The notes: generated by a model not told the origin, from the letters alone. Shown: positions 24,454-32,763, numbered from the stretch's first letter. The stretch: 64,000 nucleotides of DNA from Galbitalea sp036271875 (GCA_036271875.1 DATAZU010000010.1:117983-181982), one strand, 5' to 3'. Program-made: numbers and translations.

Positions 24454-25395
24454 CTACCCGAAGCCCAGTTGCAGCACGAACAGGCCGGGGAAGATCGCGA
24501 TCGCAATCGTGATCGGCAAAATCAGGAACACGAGTGGCACCAGCATCGCTACCTCCTTTTTGCCGGAAAGCTCGAGGAGCTCGCGCTTTGACTCGTCGCG
24601 CGCATCCTGCGCCTGCGCCCGCAACACATCGGCGAGCGGAGTACCTCGTTCGAGCGCGCCCGTGATTTGCTCGATCGCGCGCGTCAGCGGAGCAACCTGT
24701 AGCGCAGAGGCCAGACGCGTCAGCGCATCGACGAGTGGGATGCCGGCGCTCACGTCATGCGTGACGACCGACAGCTCAACGGCGAGTTCGCCATGCGAGA
24801 TACGAGCGACTCGACGAATCGCGTCCAGGATGCCCTCGCCGGCTGACAGGCTCAGGGTCATGAACTCGAGGATGGTCGGCAACTCCTTGGTCATTCGTGC
24901 AACCCGCGCGGTCGCCGCCCGCTGGAGCAGGTAACCGCGCCCGACAAACGCGCCAACCGCCGCGACCATCACCAACGCGACCTGGGCGAGAATCGGCACC
25001 GGCTGAATGCTTCCAAGCGCGAGAACGAGTACCACGGCGATCGCGGCAGCGGCCGCCGCCCACACGAGCTGCCTGGATCGGAACGCGTCGACCGAGTCAG
25101 ACAAGCCGGCTTGTCGAAGTCGTCTCGCAATCGGCTCACTCCCGCCCAGCAGGGAACCGAGCAATTGCCGCACCCAGCCAACGGGTGGCCCAAATAGGAC
25201 TGCGAACACCGGCAGCGGATCCGCGGTCTGCCGATCGAGGAGCTCCCGCGCATCGAGGGAAACGTCGACAACGTACGGCGCAACTCGGGTGGCGAGGTTC
25301 GGGCGGCTCAGCCGGGGCGTCAGACTTACAAGCAGCCACAGCCCGAGTCCCATCCCGAGACCGGCAAGAACCGCGAGCGGCGCAAGACCAGTCAT
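24454..25395 (-). CDS. tadC: Tad pilus inner-membrane protein TadC
   Basis: 313 residues, type II secretion system F family. Three membrane regions near the N terminus and centre, then the T2SF core: RMTKELPTILEFMTLSLSAGEGILDAIRRVA and LTRAIEQITGALERGTPLADVLRAQAQDARDESKRELLELSGKKEVAMLVPLVFLILP, ending in a terminal helix. ATG at 25395 overlaps the tadB stop by ATGA. With TadB it makes the inner-membrane platform on which TadA acts. Its final 84 bases are duplicated twice downstream. Confidence 0.9.
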   Translation of the reverse strand: MTGLAPLAVLAGLGMGLGLWLLVSLTPRLSRPNLATRVAPYVVDVSLDARELLDRQTADPLPVFAVLFGPPVGWVRQLLGSLLGGSEPIARRLRQAGLSDSVDAFRSRQLVWAAAAAAIAVVLVLALGSIQPVPILAQVALVMVAAVGAFVGRGYLLQRAATARVARMTKELPTILEFMTLSLSAGEGILDAIRRVARISHGELAVELSVVTHDVSAGIPLVDALTRLASALQVAPLTRAIEQITGALERGTPLADVLRAQAQDARDESKRELLELSGKKEVAMLVPLVFLILPITIAIAIFPGLFVLQLGFG

Positions 25396-26252
25396 CCGAA
25401 CCACCGCCGCTCTTCGGGCAGTCGGCCGATGCCGATCATGATCCGGTAGGCAACGACGGAGAGCGCGAGCCCGACCAAGATCACCGCGATACCCGTCGGC
25501 GAGTTATATGCAGCGGCCGCCTCCGGCCTGGTCGACAGAAGTAGTAGCACGATCCACGGCGCGGCGACGCCGAGACGGGCGGCATTGACGACCCATGACT
25601 GTCGCGCCTCGACCTCGGAACGGATGGCGGCATCCTGTCGCAGGTAGGCCGCGAGGTTTCGCAGAACCGTCGTGAGTTCGTTGCCGCCGACTTCACGCGA
25701 CATCCGAAGAGTCTCAATGATCCGATCGGCGACGGGGTCGGCCAACCGATCCTTGAGTCGATCGAGGCTGTCGGCGAAGCCGCCGGTCATCCGGTAGTCG
25801 CGTTCGAACTCGCCGAAGGCGGTGCGCGTGATTGGCGGCCCCGAGTCGGCCAGAGTCACCACACTCTCGGGAAGCGCGAGACCGGAGCGAACGGCGGAGA
25901 CCAGGTGATCGACGACGTCGGGCCAGACCACGCGCGTTGCCCGCCGATGTGCCCGAGCCCTCCAGACGACCACTGCCGCGGGCAACAGAAGAACGAGAAT
26001 TCCGGCAGCCCCGGCAACCGCGACCACCGGCACGACCGCGAAGACGAGCGCCGCCGCGGCGACTCCGAGAACCACGGAGACAACGACAACCGTCGGGATG
26101 CCGACCCGCTCCAACCCGGCCTGCGTGAGGCGTTCACGTGCCCGAGCCGTAAGCGAGGTGCGCTCAGAGGTTTCAGCACCACTCGGCCAGAGGATCGGGG
26201 ACGCGACGAGCAGCGCTCCGATCCCCAGCAGCAGTCCCCACGCGATGGTCAC
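25392..26252 (-). CDS. tadB: Tad pilus inner-membrane protein TadB
   Basis: 286 residues, type II secretion system F family. It has hydrophobic segments near residues 1-20, 65-95 and at the C terminus, and the T2SF core VVWPDVVDHLVSAVRSGLALPESVVTLADSGPP and VADRIIETLRMSREVGGNELTTVLRNLAAYLRQDAAIRSEVEARQSWVVNAARLGVAAPW. GTG or ATG start at 26252 overlaps tadA by four bases. It pairs with TadC. Confidence 0.9.
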   Translation of the reverse strand: MTIAWGLLLGIGALLVASPILWPSGAETSERTSLTARARERLTQAGLERVGIPTVVVVSVVLGVAAAALVFAVVPVVAVAGAAGILVLLLPAAVVVWRARAHRRATRVVWPDVVDHLVSAVRSGLALPESVVTLADSGPPITRTAFGEFERDYRMTGGFADSLDRLKDRLADPVADRIIETLRMSREVGGNELTTVLRNLAAYLRQDAAIRSEVEARQSWVVNAARLGVAAPWIVLLLLSTRPEAAAAYNSPTGIAVILVGLALSVVAYRIMIGIGRLPEERRWFG

Positions 26253-27487
26253 GCGCGCTGCTCCGAGAGCACGGTGGCGGGATCGAGTCCGGCGCGACGG
26301 AACTTTGCGGTCTTCGACGGATAGCCGCCAGTCGGCTCGAGTACGCCGGCCTGGATGGAGAAGATCGAGCTAGCCTCGAGCGTTGATCCGGTCGCCTGCC
26401 CGCTCGGCGCGATGATCTCAACCACGCGCCTCTTACCGGTGCGCTCCAGCTCACAGTGCACCACGATGTCGATCGAGCTCGCGACCGTGGGAATCACGAA
26501 GTCGGAGTCGATGTTTCGTCCAGCAAGCAGCGGCAGGGTGCAGAGCTTTGCGAGAGCATCCCGTGCACTGTTCGCATGGATGGAGCACATCCCGGGCAGC
26601 CCGCTGTTCAGCGCGATGAGGAGGTCAAGAGCCTCGGCTTCGCGCACCTCACCGACGATGAGGCGATCGGGTCGCATCCGAAGGGCCTCCTTGATCAGGC
26701 GTCGAAGTCCGACTTCACCGGTGCCTTCGAGGCTCGGTTGGCGGCACTGCATCGAGACCGTGTCGCGTGCAGACAGGTCCAGTTCGAACGTCTCCTCGAC
26801 CGTGACAATTCTCTCCGCCGGCCGAGTGCACGACAGCAGAGCGTTGAGCATGGTGGTCTTGCCGCTCTGGGTTGCACCGGAAACGAGGATGTTCTGACCG
26901 CTGAGCACACACATCCGCAGGAATTCGGATGCCTGCTGAGTGAGAGATCCCAGCTCGACGAGCTGCTGCAGATTTCCAATCCGCCGAGTGAACTTGCGCA
27001 CGTTCACCGCAAAATGCCGCGCGGTAATGTCGGGAATGACGACGTGCAGGCGCGAGCCGTCTGGAAGGGATGAGTCGACGAATGGCGAACTGAGATCGAC
27101 TCGCCGGCCGGATGACTGGAGCATGCGTTCGACCAGGTCGCGGATCTCACCGTCGGTGAGTTCGAGATCGGTGAGTTCCGGGATGCCGTCCCGAGCGACA
27201 AAGATGCGATCGGGTCCGTTGATCCAAATCTCTTCGATTCCCGGGTCATCGAAGTAGGGCTGCAGCGCCCCAAAGCCGGTGAGCGTCGCGAGGACCTGGC
27301 TCGCGGCGTGCGACTCGTCGGCCAACAGCGGAAGCGATCCCCCGAGTGCTCGCTCGCTGTACCGCTGAACCTCGTCGAGCACGTAGCGTTCGGCTACTCC
27401 GTGATCGGCGAGGTCGGCACCGTCGCGCCGCACTCGGTCACGAACCCGGTCGGTGATGATCGTGACGGCCTGCGACATGCGCTCCAT
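26249..27487 (-). CDS. tadA: Tad pilus secretion ATPase TadA/CpaF
   Basis: 412 residues. CpaF/VirB11-type hexameric ATPase: N-terminal DDPGIEEIWINGPDRIFVARDG, Walker A GATQSGKTTML, acidic box VTVEETFELDL, Walker B RPDRLIVGEVREAEALDLL and His box SIHANSARDAL. It powers assembly of the Flp-like pilus with TadB and TadC. ATG at 27487 is preferred; ATG at 27478 is possible, and a longer frame up to 27619 is open but lacks a ribosome binding site and has no family similarity. No TadZ/CpaE gene is present upstream, which is unusual. Confidence 0.92.
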   Translation of the reverse strand: MERMSQAVTIITDRVRDRVRRDGADLADHGVAERYVLDEVQRYSERALGGSLPLLADESHAASQVLATLTGFGALQPYFDDPGIEEIWINGPDRIFVARDGIPELTDLELTDGEIRDLVERMLQSSGRRVDLSSPFVDSSLPDGSRLHVVIPDITARHFAVNVRKFTRRIGNLQQLVELGSLTQQASEFLRMCVLSGQNILVSGATQSGKTTMLNALLSCTRPAERIVTVEETFELDLSARDTVSMQCRQPSLEGTGEVGLRRLIKEALRMRPDRLIVGEVREAEALDLLIALNSGLPGMCSIHANSARDALAKLCTLPLLAGRNIDSDFVIPTVASSIDIVVHCELERTGKRRVVEIIAPSGQATGSTLEASSIFSIQAGVLEPTGGYPSKTAKFRRAGLDPATVLSEQRA

Positions 27488-27542
27488 CGTGGCGAACACC
27501 GGATGCCAGCGCGCGGAGTTATCCACAGTCGATGACCGGGCG

Positions 27543-28073
27543 TTAGTCGCTCGCTTGCTCGTGCTTCTGCTGCGGCACATCCGAGTCGCGAACGTCAGAC
27601 CAGAACATCCGTGACTCAATCTTTTGGAATGCCGCGGTGTCGACGATTTGGGGATTGATTGACTTCACGTCGTCAACCACTCGATGGCCAAATGCTGTAA
27701 AAGCGATCGCCAGCTCGTCAAACCCACAAACGGCAACGCATGGCGTTCCGCTGGACGAGACTGAAACCGATTCGCCCTTGCGGTCCATCCAGATTTCGCC
27801 CTCTCCCTCGAGGAAGTCGAACTCCGTGTGAGATTGAGTCAGCAGCAGGCGGAGATCAAAGAGCATTACGTCTGCGAAATCCAATACGGGGTACCGGCCG
27901 ACGGCTGGATAGGGAATGAAATCGCAGTCACCGACTCGGAATGTAAGGTGCGCTTTGAGGGCTCCATATCGAAGCTCGGGATCCGTCAGGACGTCGGAAT
28001 GTCTTTCAAAGAAACGGCGACGACGGAAAACTCCGCCGTCAGTGAACTGATAGTCCAACTCGATCATGGTCAT
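27543..28073 (-). CDS. Hypothetical protein, immunity-like
   Basis: 176 residues, soluble, no signal. Beta-rich N-terminal half (MIELDYQFTDGGVFRRRRFFERHSDVLTD; LKAHLTFRVGDCDFIPYP) and acidic middle (TEFDFLEGEGEIWMDRKGESVSVSSSG). The general form resembles small immunity or antitoxin-like proteins found singly in actinobacterial genomes; no named family is recognised. The start is uncertain: ATG at 28073 or 28067, or further upstream to 28139. The stop lies 55 bases upstream of tadA, on the same strand. Base composition is lower in GC than its neighbours, which hints at transfer. Confidence 0.55.
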   Translation of the reverse strand: MTMIELDYQFTDGGVFRRRRFFERHSDVLTDPELRYGALKAHLTFRVGDCDFIPYPAVGRYPVLDFADVMLFDLRLLLTQSHTEFDFLEGEGEIWMDRKGESVSVSSSGTPCVAVCGFDELAIAFTAFGHRVVDDVKSINPQIVDTAAFQKIESRMFWSDVRDSDVPQQKHEQASD

Positions 28074-28206
28074 GCCATTGGGACCAGGTGAACATGGTCC
28101 CCAACCGGCAGGCAGCGTCCGGCGTGAAGTTTCGAGCAAGGTGCTCGAGTTCTCGAAAGCGAACTGTCTGAACTATACAGTCTCACCCTCGCGTAAGGAC
28201 TAGCCG

Positions 28207-29496
28207 CTACTCAGCCTCCGGCCTCGGCCAAACGATCTTCTCGGCCTCCCAGGTGTCGGGACGGCCGATGTGTCGAATGCCGCGGTTGGCCGCGGTCAGA
28301 ATCACACCAAGCAGCAGGATCACGCCGAACGTCGCCATTGCCCAGTTGACTCCAACCGCAATCAGCAGCCCCGCCGCGGCGATCGGCGCAATCGGCGTGA
28401 CCAGCGCGCTCGAGAGCGACAGCACCGAGTTCATCCGGCCCTGCAGCTCGTCGGGAGTCACCGCGGCGGTATAGCCGACGAGCCCGGCATTGAGCGGGGG
28501 AATCAGGATGGTCGCAACAGCGATCCAGACCAGGTACCAGACGTAGCTGGTCGTCGCCGCGAGCCCTGCGACACCGACGACCGTCACCATGAGGCAGACG
28601 ATTGAGAGCGGCCCTACTGGGAACCGCTTGACCAGCGGTCCGGCGAGAATCGCGCCGACGACCATGACCGCTCCGGCAACCGCATTCACCAGTCCAATCA
28701 GAACGGGCGTCGTGTGAATCGACACCAGGTGCAGGTTGAGCGACGACAGCACGCCACCGAAACCGAGGTTCAGCAGGGCGAAGATGACGACGCCGGCGCG
28801 CATGAAAGACACAGATCCAACAAATCGGATGCCCTCCCGCAGAGCCGAGACCGCTGAACTCGATGCGGTGTGAGACAGATCGCCATTCAGCGGCCGCCGC
28901 ACGAGTGCAGCACAGATACCCGCGACGGCGTAGCCAACCGTGCTCGCGATCAGCGGCCAGGCGCGACTGAAGCCGTAGAGCACGCCGCCAACGGGCCCAG
29001 CGATCAGGGTCGCTACCGCCGACCGGCCCTCCATCGCCGCCATCGCCGAGCCCATCTGCTCAGTCGTCACCACCTGTCGGATGCCCGCGCTTTCGGCGGG
29101 CGTATAGAAGGCACCCAGAACGGATGACGCGAACACGACCGCTGCCAGCTGCCAGACGGTGAGCATCCCCATCGCGTTGGTGACAATCAGCGATGCCCAG
29201 GCGAGAACACCGAGTGCCGAGCAGATGATCAGGAGCCTGCGGCGGTCGACCCGATCCGCGATCACGCCGGCCGGCAGAGTCGCGATCAGATTGCCCAACT
29301 CCCCCACCGCCGCCACAAGACCGGCCGCGACGACCGATCCGGTGATCGCGAACGCGATTAGCGGAACCGCGAAGGATGCGAGCCCGGCTCCGATGATCTG
29401 GGTCGTCTTGCCGGACATCAGCAGCAGGTACGCCGAGTTGGACCATAGGCTCGGGCCCCGCTTGGTCGCAGGTGCCTGAACGGATTCTGTCGTCAT
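28207..29496 (-). CDS. MFS transporter, enterobactin-exporter-like
   Basis: 429 residues, about twelve hydrophobic segments. The loop motif AGVIADRVDRRRLLIIC between segments 2 and 3 and ESAGIRQVVTTEQMGSAMAAMEGRSAVATLIAGPVGGVLYG are typical of the EntS/MFS_3 branch. ATG at 29496 follows the operator region shared with the divergent ArsR-type regulator gene. The pairing suggests that the regulator represses this exporter and releases it when a toxic substrate appears. Substrate unknown. Confidence 0.85.
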   Translation of the reverse strand: MTTESVQAPATKRGPSLWSNSAYLLLMSGKTTQIIGAGLASFAVPLIAFAITGSVVAAGLVAAVGELGNLIATLPAGVIADRVDRRRLLIICSALGVLAWASLIVTNAMGMLTVWQLAAVVFASSVLGAFYTPAESAGIRQVVTTEQMGSAMAAMEGRSAVATLIAGPVGGVLYGFSRAWPLIASTVGYAVAGICAALVRRPLNGDLSHTASSSAVSALREGIRFVGSVSFMRAGVVIFALLNLGFGGVLSSLNLHLVSIHTTPVLIGLVNAVAGAVMVVGAILAGPLVKRFPVGPLSIVCLMVTVVGVAGLAATTSYVWYLVWIAVATILIPPLNAGLVGYTAAVTPDELQGRMNSVLSLSSALVTPIAPIAAAGLLIAVGVNWAMATFGVILLLGVILTAANRGIRHIGRPDTWEAEKIVWPRPEAE

Positions 29497-29510
29497 AGGC
29501 CCGACATTAG

Positions 29511-29546
29511 TTGCGCAACAAACATTGCGCAATATGTCTTGCGTAA
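29511..29546. promoter_or_regulatory. Three phased TTGCGCAA operators
   Basis: TTGCGCAA at 29511-29518, TTGCGCAA at 29525-29532 and TTGCGTAA at 29539-29546 are spaced at exactly 14 bases. Each is a palindrome or near-palindrome. They fill the space between the divergent MFS and winged-helix regulator genes, so they are very probably that regulator's binding sites. Confidence 0.8.
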
Positions 29547-29564
29547 TTTTTGTAGACTGAGGGC

Positions 29565-30107
29565 GTGGTCGAAGAATCATTCCGCATCACCGATCCCGGC
29601 ATGTTGCGCGCGTTTGCTCATCCGCTCAGACAGCGCATCATCTGGGAGCTGTCGGTTCGCAAGTACGGGCGCGCGGCCGACCTCGCGGCAATCCTCGGCG
29701 AACCGGCGAATTCGATCAGCTATCACTTGCGCGCGCTCGCCAAGGCCACCATCGTCGAGGAAGCTCCCGAGTTTGCGCACGACAGCCGCGATCGCGTTTG
29801 GCGGATGGCGCACCCGGAGGGCATTTACGCTCCGGCCGGCTCCCCGGCAGAAGACATGCTGGTCGACGAACAGCTCACCTGGATCGCGCAGTTTCTGCGC
29901 GAGGAATTGGAGCGGCAGCCCGGAACGTCACGGGGCGCGTACCTCGGAGCGGCAATGCTCACCGAAGAAGAAGCCAGAAAGATGTTCGAGGAGGTCGCGG
30001 AGATTCTGGAACGCTGGCGCGAGCACGGTGCACAGGCGGCGGTTCTCGACCCGAAGGACGCCACGCGGATTTTCCACCGCATCGTGACGCTGGTCGGCAA
30101 CCGCTAG
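29565..30107 (+). CDS. Winged-helix (ArsR-like) transcriptional regulator
   Basis: 180 residues. The N-terminal winged helix reads MLRAFAHPLRQRIIWELSVRKYGRAADLAAILGEPANSISYHLRALAKATIVEEAPE, the HTH_20/ArsR-type pattern. The C-terminal part (TWIAQFLREELERQPGTSRGAYLGAAMLTEEEARKMFEEVAEILERWREHG) is helical and probably binds the effector. No metal-binding Cys cluster is seen, so a metal sensor is unlikely. GTG start at 29565, 18 bases after the last TTGCG box. Likely represses itself and the MFS gene. Confidence 0.85.
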   Translation: MVEESFRITDPGMLRAFAHPLRQRIIWELSVRKYGRAADLAAILGEPANSISYHLRALAKATIVEEAPEFAHDSRDRVWRMAHPEGIYAPAGSPAEDMLVDEQLTWIAQFLREELERQPGTSRGAYLGAAMLTEEEARKMFEEVAEILERWREHGAQAAVLDPKDATRIFHRIVTLVGNR

Positions 30108-30109
30108 TC

Positions 30110-30221
30110 GGGCCCTTCGACAGGCTCAGGGACCGGCACACACGCTCAGGACCGGTCGACAAGTCCCTACGACGGGCCGTGGTCCCTACGACGGGCCGTG
30201 GTCCCTGAGCCGGTCAAGGGC
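30110..30221. repeat. REP-like element pair with 19-base tandem repeat
   Basis: A copy of the dispersed motif (GCCCTTCGACAGGCTCAGGG at about 30112-30131) is followed by an inverted, variant copy (GGTCCCTGAGCCGGTCAAGG from 30200). Between them GTCCCTACGACGGGCCGTG is repeated exactly twice in tandem (30163-30181 and 30182-30200). The arrangement of two opposed REP units resembles a BIME. Confidence 0.75.
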
Positions 30222-30230
30222 TGTTGTGGG

Positions 30231-30257
30231 CTAGTACTTGATCTGATACAGTACTAG
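30231..30257. promoter_or_regulatory. Inverted repeat upstream of PadR gene
   Basis: CTAGTAC (30231-30237) and GTACTAG (30251-30257) are perfect inverted arms with 13 bases between. The site ends 2 bases before the PadR start codon, so it is likely the operator through which the PadR protein controls its own operon. A TACAGT-like -10 lies within it. Confidence 0.65.
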
Positions 30258-30259
30258 AC

Positions 30260-30643
30260 ATGAACAGCAGCACCGCCGAGCCGACAAATAGCGACAGCGG
30301 CTCCGACGCCTTCTCGTCGGACCTGCTCCGCGGGCACACCGACACGATCGTGCTCGGGACGCTCCGCTCCGCCGACCGCTACGGTTTCGAGATCTACAAG
30401 ACCATCCGGGATGCGACGGGCGGCGACTACGAGATCAAGGAAGCGACACTCTACGCAACCTTCCGCCGTCTCACCAAGGACGGCCTCGTCGAGGCCTACT
30501 GGGGAGATGAGACCCAGGGCGGCCGCCGCAAGTATTACCGCATCACCGACGCTGGCCGGGCCGTCTTCACGCAGAGCGTGAAGGACTGGACCGCCACCGC
30601 ACGCATCATCAACACCCTCCTGAACCTAAAGGACACGAAATGA
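30260..30643 (+). CDS. PadR-family transcriptional regulator
   Basis: 127 residues. The PadR winged-helix core is clear: DTIVLGTLRSADRYGFEIYKTIRDATGGDYEIKEATLYATFRRLTKDGLVEAYWGDETQGGRRKYYRITDAGR, followed by a short helical tail. First gene of an operon with a HAAS-type membrane protein and an ABC exporter, a common arrangement in which PadR represses the exporter until an antibiotic or similar ligand appears. The stop overlaps the next ATG by four bases. Confidence 0.93.
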   Translation: MNSSTAEPTNSDSGSDAFSSDLLRGHTDTIVLGTLRSADRYGFEIYKTIRDATGGDYEIKEATLYATFRRLTKDGLVEAYWGDETQGGRRKYYRITDAGRAVFTQSVKDWTATARIINTLLNLKDTK

Positions 30644-31566
30644 CCACCGAGACAAACCTCGACCGCTACCTGGACGATGCTTTCGCCCAGTTCCCACGCA
30701 CGCCAGAGAACACAGACCTGAAAGACGAGATTCGCGGCAACCTTGCCTCGCGCGTTGCCGAGTTGGTTGCCGAAGGCGCGAAGCCGGATGCTGCTGCCGC
30801 GACCGCCATCAAGGAACTCGGTGACATTCGGAAACTCGTCACGTCGGTTGATCCTGACCCCGCGACGACGAACAAAACGGCAACCGCCGCGCGACTCATG
30901 CAACTCAACCGAGTGAAGGTCAGCGCCGGATACGTCGTCCGCACCGTGCTTCTCGCTCTCCTGCTCGCAGCGGCAGTCGCGATCGTGACAACCGGATCGA
31001 TCCTTGGAGCGATGGGTATCGCGCCGGCCTGGATCGTGTCCGCCCTGCCCATCGAATCCATCCTCGCCGGTGCCTTCCTCGGTCTGATTGTCGGTGATGC
31101 GCTCGCCCACGAGACTTCGCAGCACGTCGCGATGCCGGGACGCCGGGCACTCGGATTCGCCGCGGCCGCGTTCGCTGGCTTGACCGGTCTCGGCCTGGTC
31201 GCGAGCTGGTTGGCGAACCCACTCGTCTGGCTTCTCATCGTCGGGTGCGTGCTCGCGCTCGCTGCGATCATGGCCTTCGTCGCACTTGGCGTCACCCAGA
31301 CGAACCGATCGAAGCCGTGGGTGAAGGAGCTGAATGCCGTGTACGCCATCGACGATCGCTTCAGCCAGGACCCGGCAGCCGCCGCTCGATTCGGTCTCTA
31401 CACCGTAGTGATCTGGATCGTCGCAATCGCCGCCTTCATCGTGTTGAGCATCACGGTCGGCTTCGTCTGGTCGTGGCTGGCTCTGCTCGCAGGAATTGTC
31501 GTCTTCTTCCTCGTGCTCGCGCGAATGCTCTTTCCCGCGAAGAACGACCGGACGTCAATCAAATAA
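30640..31566 (+). CDS. HAAS-domain membrane protein
   Basis: 308 residues. The N-terminal 75 residues (LDRYLDDAFAQFPRTPENTDLKDEIRGNLASRVAELVAEGAKPDAAAATAIKELGDIRKLV) match the HAAS / permease-prefix domain that often accompanies PadR regulators. About six hydrophobic segments follow. HAAS proteins are thought to link PadR-type regulation to the membrane. Overlaps padR by ATGA. The stop codon falls in an imperfect tandem repeat (AAATAACCACATAGAAAC, repeated at 31579). Confidence 0.82.
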   Translation: MTTETNLDRYLDDAFAQFPRTPENTDLKDEIRGNLASRVAELVAEGAKPDAAAATAIKELGDIRKLVTSVDPDPATTNKTATAARLMQLNRVKVSAGYVVRTVLLALLLAAAVAIVTTGSILGAMGIAPAWIVSALPIESILAGAFLGLIVGDALAHETSQHVAMPGRRALGFAAAAFAGLTGLGLVASWLANPLVWLLIVGCVLALAAIMAFVALGVTQTNRSKPWVKELNAVYAIDDRFSQDPAAAARFGLYTVVIWIVAIAAFIVLSITVGFVWSWLALLAGIVVFFLVLARMLFPAKNDRTSIK

Positions 31567-31595
31567 CCACATAGAAACAAATAACCACAGAGAAC

Positions 31596-31627
31596 GGTGG
31601 CTCGGATGCGTCAACATCCGAGCCACC
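31596..31627. terminator. 13-bp hairpin after HAAS gene
   Basis: GGTGGCTCGGATG (31596-31608) pairs perfectly with CATCCGAGCCACC (31615-31627) over a 6-base loop. It lies between the HAAS gene and the ABC genes, with no T-run, and may reduce or stop read-through. Confidence 0.65.
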
Positions 31628-31740
31628 AGAACCTCGAGTCTCCCGATGTCGGGATCTGCGCTAACAGCCTCAAGGCCCACTCAACTTTACTGTTGCGCTC
31701 TTTTCACATCGTGAGGCTCCACTCAACAAAGGAGCTCTTC

Positions 31741-32763
31741 ATGACACACGCATCACCGTCGCTCGCGATCGACGCGCGCGACCTCGTCAAGACCTATCCC
31801 GGCGGACGTGGCAAACCGCGCATCCGCGCACTCGACGGCCTCAGTTTCGGCGCAGAATCCGGCACGATCTTCGGCCTACTCGGGCCGAACGGCGCAGGCA
31901 AGTCGACGAGCGTCAAGATCCTGTCGACGCTCTCACGCGCTGACTCCGGCTTCGGCAGCATCGCCGGTATCGACGTCGCGAAGAATCCCGACCGGGTTCG
32001 CCGGGTCCTCGGATTCGTCGCGCAGAAGCCGGTCTCCGACCCCATGGACACCGGCCGCGAAAATCTCGTCCTCGCCGGTCGCCTGCAGGGGATGTCCGGC
32101 CGAAGCGCTCGCGCCCGCGCCATCGAACTTCTCGGCCGCTTCTCGCTCACGGATGCGGCGGATCGCCAGGTGAAGACCTATTCCGGCGGCATGGCAAGAA
32201 AACTGGATGTTGCGATCGGCCTCATGCATCACCCTCAGGTGCTCTTCCTGGACGAACCGACAACTGGGCTCGATCCCGAAGCGCGTGCCGAAATGTGGAT
32301 CGAGCTCGAGGCAATGGCTCGGCACGAGCAGATGACTGTTCTGCTCACGACCCACTATCTCGAGGAGGCGGATCGACTCGCGAGCAAGCTCGCCATCGTC
32401 GACCACGGCAGGGTCATCGTGACCGGCTCCCCCGACGAGCTCAAGGATGCGATGCACGGCGACGCCGTCATCCTGGAACTCGGAGCAGATACCTCCGTCG
32501 ATGCGGCCCGAAGCGCGATCGGCAACACGCTCTCCGAAGTCGTGGTCGAATTCCGGACCATTCGCGGCCGCGCAGCCGTCGGAGCCGTTGCGCTCCCCCG
32601 AGTGCTCGGCGCTCTCGACGAGGCCGGACTGTCCGTCGCCTCGGCCACCGTCGCGAGACCCAGCCTCGACGACGTGTTCCTGAAGCACACGGGACACAGC
32701 TTCGGCTCCGGCCCTTCAACAAGCTCAGGGACCGGTACGACCACCAAGGAGACCTCGAAATGA
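31741..32763 (+). CDS. ABC exporter ATPase (DrrA-like)
   Basis: 340 residues. Walker A LGPNGAGKST, signature YSGGMARKLDVAIGLMHHPQV, Walker B LFLDEPTTGLDPEARAEMW and switch TTHYLEEADRLASKLAIVDHGRVIVTGSPDELK: the drug-exporter DrrA family, with its C-terminal extension. AAGGAG lies 7 bases before the ATG at 31741. The last 20 residues include GPSTSSGTGT, encoded by a REP-like element inserted at 32710-32736 in frame just before the stop. With the permease downstream it should export a hydrophobic drug or lipid-like compound. Confidence 0.92.
   Translation: MTHASPSLAIDARDLVKTYPGGRGKPRIRALDGLSFGAESGTIFGLLGPNGAGKSTSVKILSTLSRADSGFGSIAGIDVAKNPDRVRRVLGFVAQKPVSDPMDTGRENLVLAGRLQGMSGRSARARAIELLGRFSLTDAADRQVKTYSGGMARKLDVAIGLMHHPQVLFLDEPTTGLDPEARAEMWIELEAMARHEQMTVLLTTHYLEEADRLASKLAIVDHGRVIVTGSPDELKDAMHGDAVILELGADTSVDAARSAIGNTLSEVVVEFRTIRGRAAVGAVALPRVLGALDEAGLSVASATVARPSLDDVFLKHTGHSFGSGPSTSSGTGTTTKETSK
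32710..32736 (+). repeat. REP-like element inside DrrA-like gene
   Basis: GGCCCTTCAACAAGCTCAGG followed by GACCGGT is a copy of the dispersed motif. It lies in frame near the 3' end of the ATPase gene and is translated as GPSTSSGTG. It differs from the other copies by one base in the left arm (TTCAAC for TTCGAC). Confidence 0.8.

Noticed and set aside
30163..30200. Start of a CRISPR array
   Set aside because: The 19-base units are directly adjacent without spacers and there are only two; no cas genes.
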